The notes under the pieces were generated by a model, which was not told the origin of the DNA, did no database searches, and saw only the letters and a program-made list of their open reading frames with translations. Positions 8,349-17,488 of a DNA stretch of 64,000 nucleotides are shown piece by piece. Each line of letters begins with the position of its first letter. The first letter of the stretch is position 1. Both the position numbers and the translations under genes were made by a program. Origin of the DNA: Lachnospiraceae bacterium (GTDB lineage: Bacteria; Bacillota; Clostridia; Lachnospirales; Lachnospiraceae); the NCBI GenBank assembly GCA_017468395.1, contig JAFUIR010000015.1, positions 62,001 to 126,000 of the forward strand, given 5' to 3'.

Positions 8349-9416
8349 TTATCCTTCTCCTGCCTGCCATGTCTCGGAAGGTGCACAGTTCCACATAATT
8401 TTTGTTCCATCCGATGTCGCAATGATGCTGCCTTGTTCATCCGTTCTAAAAACCTTTATTCCCCGCGACCTAAACTCATTCAAAGTTGCTGCATGAGGAT
8501 GTCCGTAAGAATTGCCCTCGCCGCAACTGATTACTGCGTAGGTAGGATTTACCGCATCCAGAAATTCCTTACAGGAAGATGTCCGGCTGCCGTGATGTCC
8601 GGCCTTGTACACATCCGCCAAAAGGTCATAGGAAATTTCTTCCCCATCTCTTTCCACCATATCTTTTTCTGCTGCCTCTTGGGTATCTCCCGTAAAAAGA
8701 AAAGTATTGTCTCCGTGAGTCAATATCAAAGATAGTGATGAATCATTAGGATTATCATATTTTTCTGCCGGACCCACAATAGTAAACCGGGCCTCTCCCA
8801 GTTCCCATGTACTTCCCACTTGGGGCGTAATCCATGAAAACTCTCTTCCCTTTAGGGTATTTATTACTTTATCGTAGAATTTATTATCTTTCACAAAATC
8901 AGACATAAATACCTGTTTAATGTCAAACTTCTGAATGATTACCGGAGCGCCGCCGATATGGTCACTGTCCGGGTGGGTCAAAATCAGATAATCCAACTGC
9001 GTAATCCCTCGCTTTTGCAAATAATTCTGGATTTTTGTTCCATAGTCTTCCACGCTGCAATCTATAAGCATGGTTGCATCGCCACAGATAATAAGCGTGG
9101 CATCACCCTGCCCCACCTCCAGAAAATGAACCTCCATGGTGTCTTCAGATTCTTTTGTCCCTTGAGACTCCCCATACAAATCTTCTTGCAAAGTTCCCTG
9201 GGAAATCTGCTGTTCCTGCTCCACCTTCAATTCCTGACTATTCACATAGGAGATGATTCCCTGCAAAATGATAAATGCCGGAATTATAGTAAAAAGACTA
9301 AGCCGCATGCGCCGCGGTCTTTTGTTCCGTCTATGCGTTTTTTTCAAATCAATGCCCTTTCCGCTTCTGTGAAAAAGTTTCTTCCCTCGTTTCAATCCAC
9401 CAATCTGCCACTTCAC
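8349..9416 (-). CDS. ComEC-like metallo-beta-lactamase-fold hydrolase, membrane-anchored
   Basis: 355 residues from GTG 9416. A very basic N-terminus leads into one hydrophobic segment (LSLFTIIPAFIILQGIISYV, about 38-58), so the enzyme domain is probably outside the cell. The domain has the ComEC-type metal motif THPDSDHIGGAP (about 156), FTGDTQ (about 235) and KAGHHGSRTS (about 271), and resembles the stand-alone C-terminal domain of competence protein ComEC. Substrate unknown; nucleotide hydrolysis is possible. GTG 9416 is preceded by AGAAGG and overlaps the preceding reading frame by 68 bp. An ATG at 9308, just before the membrane segment, is an alternative with a weak ribosome site. Confidence 0.85.
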   Translation of the reverse strand: MKWQIGGLKRGKKLFHRSGKGIDLKKTHRRNKRPRRMRLSLFTIIPAFIILQGIISYVNSQELKVEQEQQISQGTLQEDLYGESQGTKESEDTMEVHFLEVGQGDATLIICGDATMLIDCSVEDYGTKIQNYLQKRGITQLDYLILTHPDSDHIGGAPVIIQKFDIKQVFMSDFVKDNKFYDKVINTLKGREFSWITPQVGSTWELGEARFTIVGPAEKYDNPNDSSLSLILTHGDNTFLFTGDTQEAAEKDMVERDGEEISYDLLADVYKAGHHGSRTSSCKEFLDAVNPTYAVISCGEGNSYGHPHAATLNEFRSRGIKVFRTDEQGSIIATSDGTKIMWNCAPSETWQAGEG

Positions 9417-9669
9417 AGACGCCTTCTTCGTTCCATACCAAAAGAAAATGAGCCATTCCGATACCGCTAACCATACCTGTTTCGCCGACCAGATACTCTT
9501 CTACAAGAAGTGCGCTTTGCCCCTCATATTCTGACAGATCCGGTGCAAAAAACCCTCTGGAATTTCCCCCGCACACTTCTCCGGGTTCCAGTGTTTTTCC
9601 TAATTCCGCTTCCGTGGCTCTCTGTCCTGTAATTACAATGGATTCGTCCAAATAATGGCAATAAACCAC
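9349..9669 (-). pseudogene. 3' fragment of the upstream gene, cut off by an in-frame stop
   Basis: This 106-residue reading frame (from a possible GTG 9669) is in the same frame as the 515-residue gene upstream. Only the TAA at 9685-9687 and five sense codons separate them. There is no convincing ribosome binding site. The text continues the upstream protein naturally, with a region rich in acidic and aromatic residues (CHYLDESIVITG, GGNSRGFFAPDL, LLVWNEEG). I read it as the C-terminal domain of one ancestral gene, lost by a nonsense change. A genuinely independent small gene cannot be excluded. Confidence 0.6.
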
Positions 9670-9684
9670 ATGCTCATCTGCTTC

Positions 9685-11232
9685 TTATCCGGCATAAACC
9701 GTAATATCTAAATCTGCATTATATCCATAATTTTCCGAATCAGACAAAATACGCATGGGCTCAAAAATACCGTCTTTGTATTTCAAAACCAGCATATCAA
9801 AACCGCCCGGTCCGCCATTACCACCATTAAAAACTTCCAATACCAATTCTACATGATTGTCACCATCAATATCTGCCCTGAAAATAGTTTCAAATGAATG
9901 ATCATAACAGAAATAATCCTCCCGCAGTTCATAAACCTGTTTGCCGTTCATGAACACCATCAGTTTCCCGTTATCCTCATAATCATCAGCAAAATACTCT
10001 AAAGACCATTCATTTGGTCTTGCAGATACCACATAGTCATATTCCATATTATCATCAATGTACATGATATAGTAGTCATTAATCACATATTTATCATTTT
10101 CAAAGACATTTTCCTGTTGCAGAAAATCATAGCACTCCTGAATCATTTCCTTGGATCTGCCATCCCTCATGCCCATGTTGTAAAAATCAAGCAAATCCTC
10201 TTCTTTATGGAATTGTACCCAGTTTTCCAGAGATAGCACACAAAAATCTCTTTCTGCTGATGCAGGGTCTATACGATAATAGCCCGCTTCTTTTTTCACT
10301 TCTACAAGTCCCTCTTCGGGGCTTTCTATATAAGTGGCACAATAAAATTCAAACTGTAAATCTATTACAAACATATTTATATGCCATGTACCATCTTCCC
10401 TGCGCAAAAACTGCATAAATGACGGGTCATACTCTTCTGCCAGTTCTTCCAGTATGATTTTTCCTCTTCCAAGCTGCGCAAAATCTTCCTGCGTTTTTTC
10501 CCGGGTGGGCATAATTTCATAAAAGCCGTCTTTTACCACATAGGGATATTCCTTGCTGCTTTCCTGAATGAGGGTTTTGTCCACCGGGCGATACCAGCCA
10601 TCTTCTCTCTCTACAGTCATAATGAGCCGCTCATCCCGTAGCACCTTCGTCGTCACATCCGCATAATTTTCTTCTGAAAAACTGCGTTTTGGATGGTCCT
10701 GCTCCACATAATACATATCTGTTTCCCATTGACCATCCACACTTGTAAAAATCAAAATATAATTGGTATCCAGGGCTGCCATCTGCTGGCAATCGCTTAC
10801 AAGTACTCCCTCCTTTAACTTTTCTGCAGGCCATGTATCCCCCACATACCAAAGATCGCCACGAATTAAAATCTCGGAATTTTTGTTTGGAATTGCAGGC
10901 TCCTTCGTGCCAATAACAAGAAAAGCCTCCTCTTTTCCATCGCCGTCATAGTCGTAAACAAAAGCGTAATAGTCCGTGTCCTGTTCATAACCGCCAATGT
11001 TTCTTACCCAATCAGCACCTTTTTCATATTCAGTGGCGTAAAAGTCACACTCCGTACCGCTTTCATCAGTCACACTACTTTCATCTGCCACGCTCTCCTG
11101 CTCTTGTTCTTGCTCCTGCTTCTTCCCTTTTTCCTCCTTGGACGGCACCATCAAAAAGTAAATTGCACAAGCCAAAATCAATCCTATCAAGCCTATCAAG
11201 CCGATGCACAAAATCACTCTATTTCTCTTCAT
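9685..11232 (-). CDS. Membrane-anchored VCBS/FG-GAP-like surface protein
   Basis: 515 residues. An N-terminal uncleaved-looking anchor (ILCIGLIGLIGLILACAIYFLMV) is followed by a Glu/Gln-rich linker (KKQEQEQEQES), then an extracellular region with two calcium-loop-like stretches, DYDGDGKEEAFLV (about 93) and DIDGDNHVELVLEV (about 450), as in VCBS/FG-GAP beta-propeller blades. Several enzyme-poor, aromatic-rich segments lie between. No catalytic motif recognised. It is the first gene of a short operon leading into the metallo-beta-lactamase-fold gene. The reading frame continues past the stop for 106 residues (9349-9669), so the present protein may be truncated. The start has AGAGGAAG before ATG 11232. 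Confidence 0.75.
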   Translation of the reverse strand: MKRNRVILCIGLIGLIGLILACAIYFLMVPSKEEKGKKQEQEQEQESVADESSVTDESGTECDFYATEYEKGADWVRNIGGYEQDTDYYAFVYDYDGDGKEEAFLVIGTKEPAIPNKNSEILIRGDLWYVGDTWPAEKLKEGVLVSDCQQMAALDTNYILIFTSVDGQWETDMYYVEQDHPKRSFSEENYADVTTKVLRDERLIMTVEREDGWYRPVDKTLIQESSKEYPYVVKDGFYEIMPTREKTQEDFAQLGRGKIILEELAEEYDPSFMQFLRREDGTWHINMFVIDLQFEFYCATYIESPEEGLVEVKKEAGYYRIDPASAERDFCVLSLENWVQFHKEEDLLDFYNMGMRDGRSKEMIQECYDFLQQENVFENDKYVINDYYIMYIDDNMEYDYVVSARPNEWSLEYFADDYEDNGKLMVFMNGKQVYELREDYFCYDHSFETIFRADIDGDNHVELVLEVFNGGNGGPGGFDMLVLKYKDGIFEPMRILSDSENYGYNADLDITVYAG

Positions 11233-11300
11233 GCCATCTTCCTCTTACTTTCTGTTTTTTGCTTTCATCACTACCATCGTTTTTGCAACATCCTTCCAAA

Positions 11301-11332
11301 GAAAAACCACCCCGCCTTTTCCGGCGAGGTGT
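11301..11332 (-). terminator. Terminator of the EAL-domain gene
   Basis: On the minus strand CACCTCGCC pairs with GGCGGGGTG around GGAAAA and is followed by GTTTTTC, ten bases after the stop codon at 11341. Confidence 0.9.
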
Positions 11333-11340
11333 GTTAAAAT

Positions 11341-13017
11341 TTAGCCATTCATATTTGCATATTTTTCCATAAACTCTGCACTGGGGCAGGGTCTTCCGAA
11401 ATAATAACCCTGAATATAATCCGGACCGAGTTTGCTGATCGCCTGCAACTCTTCTTCCGTCTCGATTCCCTCTACACACATTTTAAGTTTAATACCGTGA
11501 ATCATATCAATAATATGTTTCAGTAAACTGTTCTCGTATGTGTTCTTAATCGCCTTAAGTGTGAAAGAACGGTCAATCTTAATGGTATTGGGTTCAATAT
11601 CATAAAGATAGTGGAAGTTGGAATAGCCTGTTCCGAAGTCATCCAGATAAAGGGGAATTCCATGCTCTTTCAGACCTTTGCAGAAAGCTGTAAAGTTGGA
11701 ATCCGACTCAATAAATCCACTTTCAGTCAACTCAATAATCAATGAGGACGCAGGTAAATCATACTTCTTCAAATATTCCAAAATATCTCTCAAAACGTCA
11801 CTCTTCAACACCTGTACATAAGACACATTGACACTGACCTTGAAATCAGGAATATATTTCAGCATTGCCTTGCACATTTCCATGGCACGGCGAAGCACCC
11901 ATCTTCCCACAGGAATAATCAGACCGCTCTCTTCCAAAAGAGGAATAAATTCCATGGGAGAAATAAATCCGTATTCTTCATGTTTAAATCTGAGCAATGC
12001 CTCCGCACTGGCCAATTGTTTATGTTCCGCAGACACAATAGGCTGGAAATACAAGTCAAAGCCTTCATAATGGTTATTTACGGAGTAACGGAAATCTAAC
12101 AGCATTTTTCTGTGTTTTAAGAACTTCTCATAATCCGATACACAGTAAGCCTCACATCTGTTCTTACCGTCTCTCTTGGCCTGTTCCAAAGCAAACTCAG
12201 AATATTTCATCATCTCCGAATAAGACCAGTTATCTAATACTTCCAAATCCAAAATACCGCCGGACATGGTATAGAATACTTCATACTTATTCTGACGGAT
12301 ATATTGTATAATTTCCTGCTGAACACAGCGGTACAGTTTCTCGGCCTCCCTAACTGTACCACCCAGAAAATCAACTATTGCAAACTCATCTGCAACAATA
12401 CGGAACAATTTCTGCCCCGGCAAAATCACTCTATTGATACATTCCGCAGTACGTTTCAAAACTTCATCGCCGTATTCGATCCCTCTCTTTTCATTGATGG
12501 TCTTAAAATCATCAATGCCAAGACGGAGAATGTATCCGGAAATATTTTCGCCATCCACACTTTGTATGTATTGTTTTAAACTGGACTCACCCAAAAGTCC
12601 GCTGACGTTGTCTGCCTGCTGCTTCTTACCGATTTCATTGATACAACCAAGCATCAGCCTCGGTTTACCATCTTCCCCCAAAATAGTACGACCTTTACAG
12701 TTAATCCAGATTGGCTCTCCATCCTTTCCAATCCAGCGATACTTTAAATCATGGAAACTTTTCTCACCGGTACCCATTTTTTTCAGGTCTTCAATCAACA
12801 TCTCCACATCATCGGGATAAGTAAATATCCGGTGACTTTCCACAACATCAGTAAACTCCCTGCCCGGAAGTTTAAAACGTTCTAATGCACTTTTGGAAAT
12901 ACTGTATTTATCGGTTGCAATCTCATATACATAGAGAAAATCCTGCATACAATCATCCAATGAATCGATGATTGTAACCATTTGCTCATATGTTAACTGA
13001 CAAACTCCCGTTGTCAT
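11341..13017 (-). CDS. PAS-GGDEF(degenerate)-EAL cyclic-di-GMP phosphodiesterase
   Basis: 558 residues from ATG 13017, chosen because AGGGGG lies seven bases upstream; the in-frame ATG 13038 has its AGGAG only three bases away. Order: an N-terminal PAS-like sensor (about 25-130, with YRWIGKDGEPIWINCKGR), a GGDEF domain whose signature reads RIVADEFAIV (VADEF instead of GGDEF), and a complete EAL domain (EALLRF, ELTESGF, LDDFGTGYS, KIDRSF, CVEGIETEEE, QGYYFGRP). No membrane segments, so it is cytoplasmic. The EAL half should hydrolyse c-di-GMP; the GGDEF half is probably regulatory (GTP-binding at most). It is monocistronic, with a strong promoter at 13065-13093 back to back with that of the HAD gene. 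Confidence 0.93.
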   Translation of the reverse strand: MTTGVCQLTYEQMVTIIDSLDDCMQDFLYVYEIATDKYSISKSALERFKLPGREFTDVVESHRIFTYPDDVEMLIEDLKKMGTGEKSFHDLKYRWIGKDGEPIWINCKGRTILGEDGKPRLMLGCINEIGKKQQADNVSGLLGESSLKQYIQSVDGENISGYILRLGIDDFKTINEKRGIEYGDEVLKRTAECINRVILPGQKLFRIVADEFAIVDFLGGTVREAEKLYRCVQQEIIQYIRQNKYEVFYTMSGGILDLEVLDNWSYSEMMKYSEFALEQAKRDGKNRCEAYCVSDYEKFLKHRKMLLDFRYSVNNHYEGFDLYFQPIVSAEHKQLASAEALLRFKHEEYGFISPMEFIPLLEESGLIIPVGRWVLRRAMEMCKAMLKYIPDFKVSVNVSYVQVLKSDVLRDILEYLKKYDLPASSLIIELTESGFIESDSNFTAFCKGLKEHGIPLYLDDFGTGYSNFHYLYDIEPNTIKIDRSFTLKAIKNTYENSLLKHIIDMIHGIKLKMCVEGIETEEELQAISKLGPDYIQGYYFGRPCPSAEFMEKYANMNG

Positions 13018-13064
13018 ACTAAAACCCCCTTTGAGCATTCGCTCCTAAATACTCGTACAGTCAA

Positions 13065-13093
13065 ATTATACCACCTTTTGTCAGAATAATCAA
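13065..13093 (-). promoter_or_regulatory. Promoter of the EAL-domain gene
   Basis: Minus strand: -35 TTGATT (13093-13088), 17-bp spacer, -10 TATAAT (13070-13065). Only five bases separate it from the -35 of the divergent HAD gene promoter. Confidence 0.8.
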
Positions 13094-13098
13094 ACTTA

Positions 13099-13127
13099 TT
13101 GACAAGTTTTTTTGTTTTTTCTATACT
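13099..13127 (+). promoter_or_regulatory. Promoter of the HAD phosphatase gene
   Basis: Consensus -35 TTGACA (13099-13104), 17-bp T-rich spacer, -10 TATACT (13122-13127), 44 bp before the ATG. Confidence 0.85.
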
Positions 13128-13171
13128 AAATTTGCATATATTTTACACAATACGACATACGAGGTTAAAAA

Positions 13172-13774
13172 ATGATAAAAACAGTAATTTTTGATATCGG
13201 CAATGTGCTGACCGCCTTTAACTGGAAGGGACATTTTGAAAGTTTTCATTACGAAAAAGAAATATTTGACCGGATTGTGGCCGCCACCGTGCAAAATGCT
13301 GCCTGGAACGAATACGACCGCGGCGTTCTTACGGACGATGAAGTTTTGGAACAATTTATTAAAAATGACCCCGGTATTGAAACGCAGCTGCGGGAAAGTC
13401 TCGCAGATATTAAAAATCTTTTGGTGCGCTTTGATTATGCAATTCCCTGGATACAGGATTTGAAATCCAAAGGTTATCAGGTACTGGTACTCTCAAACTT
13501 CTTCCACAAAGCTTATGTGGAGTGCAGCCAGGCCTTGGATTTTCTGCCTTACACCGACGGCGGAATCCTCTCATACCGCGAAAAGTGTATTAAACCGCAA
13601 CCGGAAATTTACCAAAAACTCATTGAGAAATATCAGTTAACTCCCCATGAATGTGTATTCATTGATGACCTGCAACGCAATTTAGACGGGGCTGCTGCCT
13701 TTGGAATCCATACTATTTTGTTCCAAAATCAGGCGCAGGCTATAGAAGATTTGAAAAAATTGGGAGTTGAATAG
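13172..13774 (+). CDS. HAD-superfamily phosphatase, YihX-like subgroup
   Basis: 200 residues. HAD motif I is IFDIGNVL (nucleophile Asp at about residue 7), with Gly where most HAD phosphatases have the second Asp, as in YihX-type sugar-phosphate phosphatases. Motif II is VLSNFFHK (Ser about 109), motif III Lys is in EKCIKPQPEIY, and motif IV is VFIDDLQRNL. A helical cap follows motif I. Likely role: dephosphorylation of a sugar phosphate in the cytoplasm; the substrate is not determined. It is monocistronic behind a consensus promoter and convergent with the GH2 gene across a palindromic element. Confidence 0.88.
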   Translation: MIKTVIFDIGNVLTAFNWKGHFESFHYEKEIFDRIVAATVQNAAWNEYDRGVLTDDEVLEQFIKNDPGIETQLRESLADIKNLLVRFDYAIPWIQDLKSKGYQVLVLSNFFHKAYVECSQALDFLPYTDGGILSYREKCIKPQPEIYQKLIEKYQLTPHECVFIDDLQRNLDGAAAFGIHTILFQNQAQAIEDLKKLGVE

Positions 13775-13817
13775 AGGATGTTCTAAAAAGCAGTTACAAA
13801 TAAAAAGACAATTACAC

Positions 13818-14003
13818 AAAAACACAGTTACATTTACGGTCGTGACCCTAGAAAAACGTCGGTACTTAGATGGCAGTTGGATGTTTGGAGGCAAAACTTG
13901 CTTGCAAGATTTTTGCCGGCGAACGTACAAGTGGCATCTTATGTACCGCTACGTTTTTCACGGAGCGAGAGCGCGTCACGTAAGTAAATGTAACTGTGTT
14001 TTT
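13818..14003. repeat. 186-bp palindromic element with perfect 20-bp terminal inverted repeats
   Basis: The ends are perfect inverted repeats: AAAAACACAGTTACATTTAC (13818-13837) and its complement (13984-14003). Inside, GAAAAACGT...CGGTAC...AGATG on the left is mirrored by CATCTTATGTACCGCTACGTTTTTC on the right. The centre is another inverted repeat, GGCAAAACTTGC / GCAAGATTTTTGCC (about 13890-13917). The whole element can fold into one long hairpin. No protein is encoded. It lies between two convergent genes and could end both transcripts. The architecture is that of a MITE or large REP-like element; only one copy is seen in this window and no clear target duplication was found. Confidence 0.8.
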
Positions 14004-14029
14004 ATATTGTACTTCTTTTATTTCATACC

Positions 14030-17000
14030 TTATTTCTTGAACTGTATGTAGTTAAAGTTGAAATTACTTCCGGGCAGGAATACTGCTTCCACCGTGTAAC
14101 AGCCTGTTACCTTTTCCAGTGCAAAACACTGTTCCTCATAAGTTTGGGATTTTGTAAATTCCACAATCTGGGTTGTAGTCTCGCCGCTTGCAGTAAAGCG
14201 GATGTGAATGGTGTTTTTCTCCAAAGGAGTATAACCGCAAAGCACCACTTCGCAGGCACCTTCTGTACCAAAATCCATTTCTCCAAGTTCCAGCGTTACG
14301 TTGTTTCCGATACCTTCAACCAATTCACCCTTTTGCTCAAAACTGTCACCGTATACTCTTTCCAAGTCCTGACCGGTCAGTTTTTCGTAAGCCTTATCAA
14401 TTGCCTTAAAGGAAAAACCTTTCATATGCACTTTTTCAAAAAATACAAAGCACAGAGAAGTTACGCCTTTCAGTTTTTTGGGCAAATGGTATGTTTCGGG
14501 CTGGTACACGTTCCAGATGGATGGTTTCTGATAAACCAGATCCGTGATTTTTTCACTTCCTTCTTCTCCCGGCATTCCCTCCCACACTTCGATAGTGTGA
14601 GAGACGCTGTCCAGCGCAAAAATCGGAAGGGTAATCTCATCTGCACCAAAGGAACCAAAATCAATATCCCTAAAGCCAACCTTGGTCACACCGTCTCTGG
14701 CGGAGGCAAATCCTTTCTCGTTTCCGTTGCTTACTTCTCCTTCGCTCCAACTGTACAGACCGCCGGATATAAATTCATAAGGATTCAGGAAAGGTTTTCC
14801 AAGTCCCCGGGCTTTAAAGTCTAACTGGGAAATCAGTTTTACTTTTCCGGTGCCGTCATCCGTGGTACAGCGCACCATAAATTCTCCGTCCGCCCTTGCC
14901 GTAATAATGGCTCTGTCACCCTGCACCTGTGCTTTGGCTATGGGAGAAGTAATTCCCGCCTCAGTCACTACGCTCCAGGAAACATCCTTGCATGCCGCAT
15001 TTTCGGGATAAATCACCGCCCGTACTTCAATTTCACGAAGGTCGCCGTTTAACACCTGACCTTTATCGCTGACAATCTCAATCTTTCTCACAAAAACTTT
15101 ATCGTGTCTGCAAGGAACGTCCGTATTTTCTGCAAACACCGAATTTCCTGCACATTCCCCGCCTTTTACTTCCACAGCCTGCAAGGTCATGCTTGCACTT
15201 TCCAAACCTTCGCCGCTCACAGTCACAGTGATTTCGCCGGGCACATCCTTGGCCCCAATCACTGCCAAAAGTTTGCCGGAGAAAAGTTTTCTGCGAGTGC
15301 CTTTATAACTGTCATAATCGGTACTGTCACCGTTATCCAAACCTACCAGTCTGCCGGCACCCGTCACTTTTACATCCACATAATCCACCGCATTTTCTAC
15401 GGGGTAACCATCTTTATCCAAAGTGGCAATGGTAACGAAAATCAAATCCCTGCCATCAGCCTGCATGGTCTCCTTGTCCGCCTGCAAAGTCAGGCATGCT
15501 GAATCTCCAAAGGAATGTCTGCTCTGCCTTGCAATCTCTTTTCCGTCCTCATCATAGGCCACCGCAAGCAATTCTCCCGTTTCATAGCAAATCTGCCAAT
15601 CCTGAATCAGGGTCTGACCTTTCACATGGTCAATGTTTCTGCATCCCAGAGACTTTCCGTTAAAAAACAGTTCCACCTTGGGCGCATTGCTGCACACACG
15701 CACATCAATTAACTGACCCGGATTGAAATCCCAATAAGGGAATACATGCACAAAGGGCTCCTTGCGGTAATCCGTCCACTCCGCTTTGAAAGTATAATAC
15801 GCATCCTTCGGGAAACCTGCCGTATCAATCTGTCCAAAATAAGAATTCTTGGTATGGTAAGGCGTGGGCTCTCCGATGTAGTCAAAGCCGGTCCAAATAA
15901 ACTGTCCCATGCTGTAAGTTGCATCCCTGTCGCCAATAATACATTTTTCAATACTTTTTGCTCCCCAACTGGTGGTACTGTTGCCGAGAGCCGAGCACTG
16001 TTCATCATCATCTGCTAAAAGAGACTGTTTCAAAGGAAAATGGTAAATTCCTCTGCTATGTACCACAGAAGCCGTCTCACTGCCGTAAATTACCCAATCG
16101 GGATATTTGGCATGGTGCGATTCATAATATTTTTCTCCGTAGTTGTATCCGGCCAGTTTTACAATATCCGCACACTTTTGGGTATTCTCCCAAGGCATGA
16201 AATTGGAGCCGAATGTAACCGGTGCATTGCCCAAAGGGTCATGACCTTCCACCCATTCTTTCAGCATCTTAGTCAGTTCCTGACCATGTTCGTCGGCATG
16301 GGTATCATAAATCTCGTTTCCGATACTCCACATAATCACGCTGGGATGATTGCGGTCACGTCTCACCCATGCTGCAACGTCCTTCTTTGCCCAGTCCTTA
16401 AAAAATCTGGCGTAATCATAAGGTGTCTTGGACCGCTCCCACATATCAAAGGCCTCCGACACAACCAAAATGCCCATCTCATCCGCCAAATGCATAAAAT
16501 CTTTGGAGGGCATATTGTGGGAAGTACGGATGGCATTGACGCCCATCCCCTTTAAAACTTCCATTTTTCTTCTCATGGCAGCAGAAAAATAAGCACTTCC
16601 CAGGCATCCCAAATCGTGATGTTCACAGGAACCGTTCAATTTCACATGTCTGCCGTTTAAGAAAAATCCTTCTGTAGAAGAAAAACCAATGGTTCTAAAA
16701 CCAAATGTGGTGGTCTCTCTTTCTCCGTTTTCCAAAAGCACTTCCATCTCATAAAGATGAGGATGCTCTATATCCCAAATCAGAGGCTCTTTTATCTGCA
16801 TTTCGGTCTGCCAAAGCACTGCGCCTGTATTCTCTTCGCCTTCTGGCACTGATGGTACCTGTCCCTTTGCGCGGCAGACTTCCTGTCCTTTATATTTCAT
16901 AACAAAGGCTACAGGCATAGTCTTTGCCTTACTGCCGGTAAGTTCCGCACTGACAGTTACCTGCCATGTATCTGCCTCTGCGGGCTTTGCGGAAACGTAC

Positions 17001-17455
17001 AGACTATCTGTTACCACGCAGGTTTCCTCTGCCACCTTCACAAAGACGTCGCGGTAGATTCCTGCGCCGCTGTACCATCTGCTGTTAGGGCACTGATGGT
17101 TGGCCGCTACCAGAATTTCCTCTTCGCCTCCCTGCAAAAAGGGAGTAATCTCCACTTCAAAAGAAGAATAGCCGTTTTTCCACTCGCACACTTTTGCATC
17201 GTTTACATACACTTCCGAGTCCATGTAAATGCCCTCGAAATAAAGGAAGGTGCGCTGACCTTCCTTACATTCAAAATTCACTTTTTTGCGATACCAGCCA
17301 CGGCTGTCTTCGTACAAGTTATTGGTGTTGTAGATAAGCCAGTCGTGAGGAAGTTCCACCGCTGTAAACTCACTTTGTCTCTCCCTCATCTGTGCTTTAT
17401 CACTACCAAGATGTAATTTTAAAAATTCCCAACCATTATTAAAAATCTGTTTCAT
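14030..17455 (-). CDS. GH2 family glycoside hydrolase (beta-galactosidase-like), multidomain
   Basis: 1141 residues without a signal peptide, so intracellular. N-terminal sugar-binding and Ig-like GH2 domains (about 1-260) precede a TIM barrel with acid/base Glu381 in MWSIGNEIYD and nucleophile Glu460 in IYGSETAS, then a DUF4982-type domain (FVHVFPYWDFNPGQ), a bacterial Ig-like domain (about 790-880, DVSWSVVTEAG), and two C-terminal jelly-roll-like regions. Family knowledge: GH2 enzymes of this build act on beta-galactosides and related linkages; the exact specificity is not readable. It is the last gene of the transporter/glycosidase run that starts at 34516, 33 bp after the GH3 gene, and ends at the palindromic element. 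Good ribosome site (GAGG) before ATG 17455. Confidence 0.93.
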   Translation of the reverse strand: MKQIFNNGWEFLKLHLGSDKAQMRERQSEFTAVELPHDWLIYNTNNLYEDSRGWYRKKVNFECKEGQRTFLYFEGIYMDSEVYVNDAKVCEWKNGYSSFEVEITPFLQGGEEEILVAANHQCPNSRWYSGAGIYRDVFVKVAEETCVVTDSLYVSAKPAEADTWQVTVSAELTGSKAKTMPVAFVMKYKGQEVCRAKGQVPSVPEGEENTGAVLWQTEMQIKEPLIWDIEHPHLYEMEVLLENGERETTTFGFRTIGFSSTEGFFLNGRHVKLNGSCEHHDLGCLGSAYFSAAMRRKMEVLKGMGVNAIRTSHNMPSKDFMHLADEMGILVVSEAFDMWERSKTPYDYARFFKDWAKKDVAAWVRRDRNHPSVIMWSIGNEIYDTHADEHGQELTKMLKEWVEGHDPLGNAPVTFGSNFMPWENTQKCADIVKLAGYNYGEKYYESHHAKYPDWVIYGSETASVVHSRGIYHFPLKQSLLADDDEQCSALGNSTTSWGAKSIEKCIIGDRDATYSMGQFIWTGFDYIGEPTPYHTKNSYFGQIDTAGFPKDAYYTFKAEWTDYRKEPFVHVFPYWDFNPGQLIDVRVCSNAPKVELFFNGKSLGCRNIDHVKGQTLIQDWQICYETGELLAVAYDEDGKEIARQSRHSFGDSACLTLQADKETMQADGRDLIFVTIATLDKDGYPVENAVDYVDVKVTGAGRLVGLDNGDSTDYDSYKGTRRKLFSGKLLAVIGAKDVPGEITVTVSGEGLESASMTLQAVEVKGGECAGNSVFAENTDVPCRHDKVFVRKIEIVSDKGQVLNGDLREIEVRAVIYPENAACKDVSWSVVTEAGITSPIAKAQVQGDRAIITARADGEFMVRCTTDDGTGKVKLISQLDFKARGLGKPFLNPYEFISGGLYSWSEGEVSNGNEKGFASARDGVTKVGFRDIDFGSFGADEITLPIFALDSVSHTIEVWEGMPGEEGSEKITDLVYQKPSIWNVYQPETYHLPKKLKGVTSLCFVFFEKVHMKGFSFKAIDKAYEKLTGQDLERVYGDSFEQKGELVEGIGNNVTLELGEMDFGTEGACEVVLCGYTPLEKNTIHIRFTASGETTTQIVEFTKSQTYEEQCFALEKVTGCYTVEAVFLPGSNFNFNYIQFKK

Positions 17456-17488
17456 GGTCTATCTGCCTCCACAGAAAAACTGTTTCTC

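Noticed and set aside
13818-14003. CRISPR array or integron attC site
   Set aside because: There is one nested palindrome, no repeat-spacer periodicity and no cas or integrase gene nearby.
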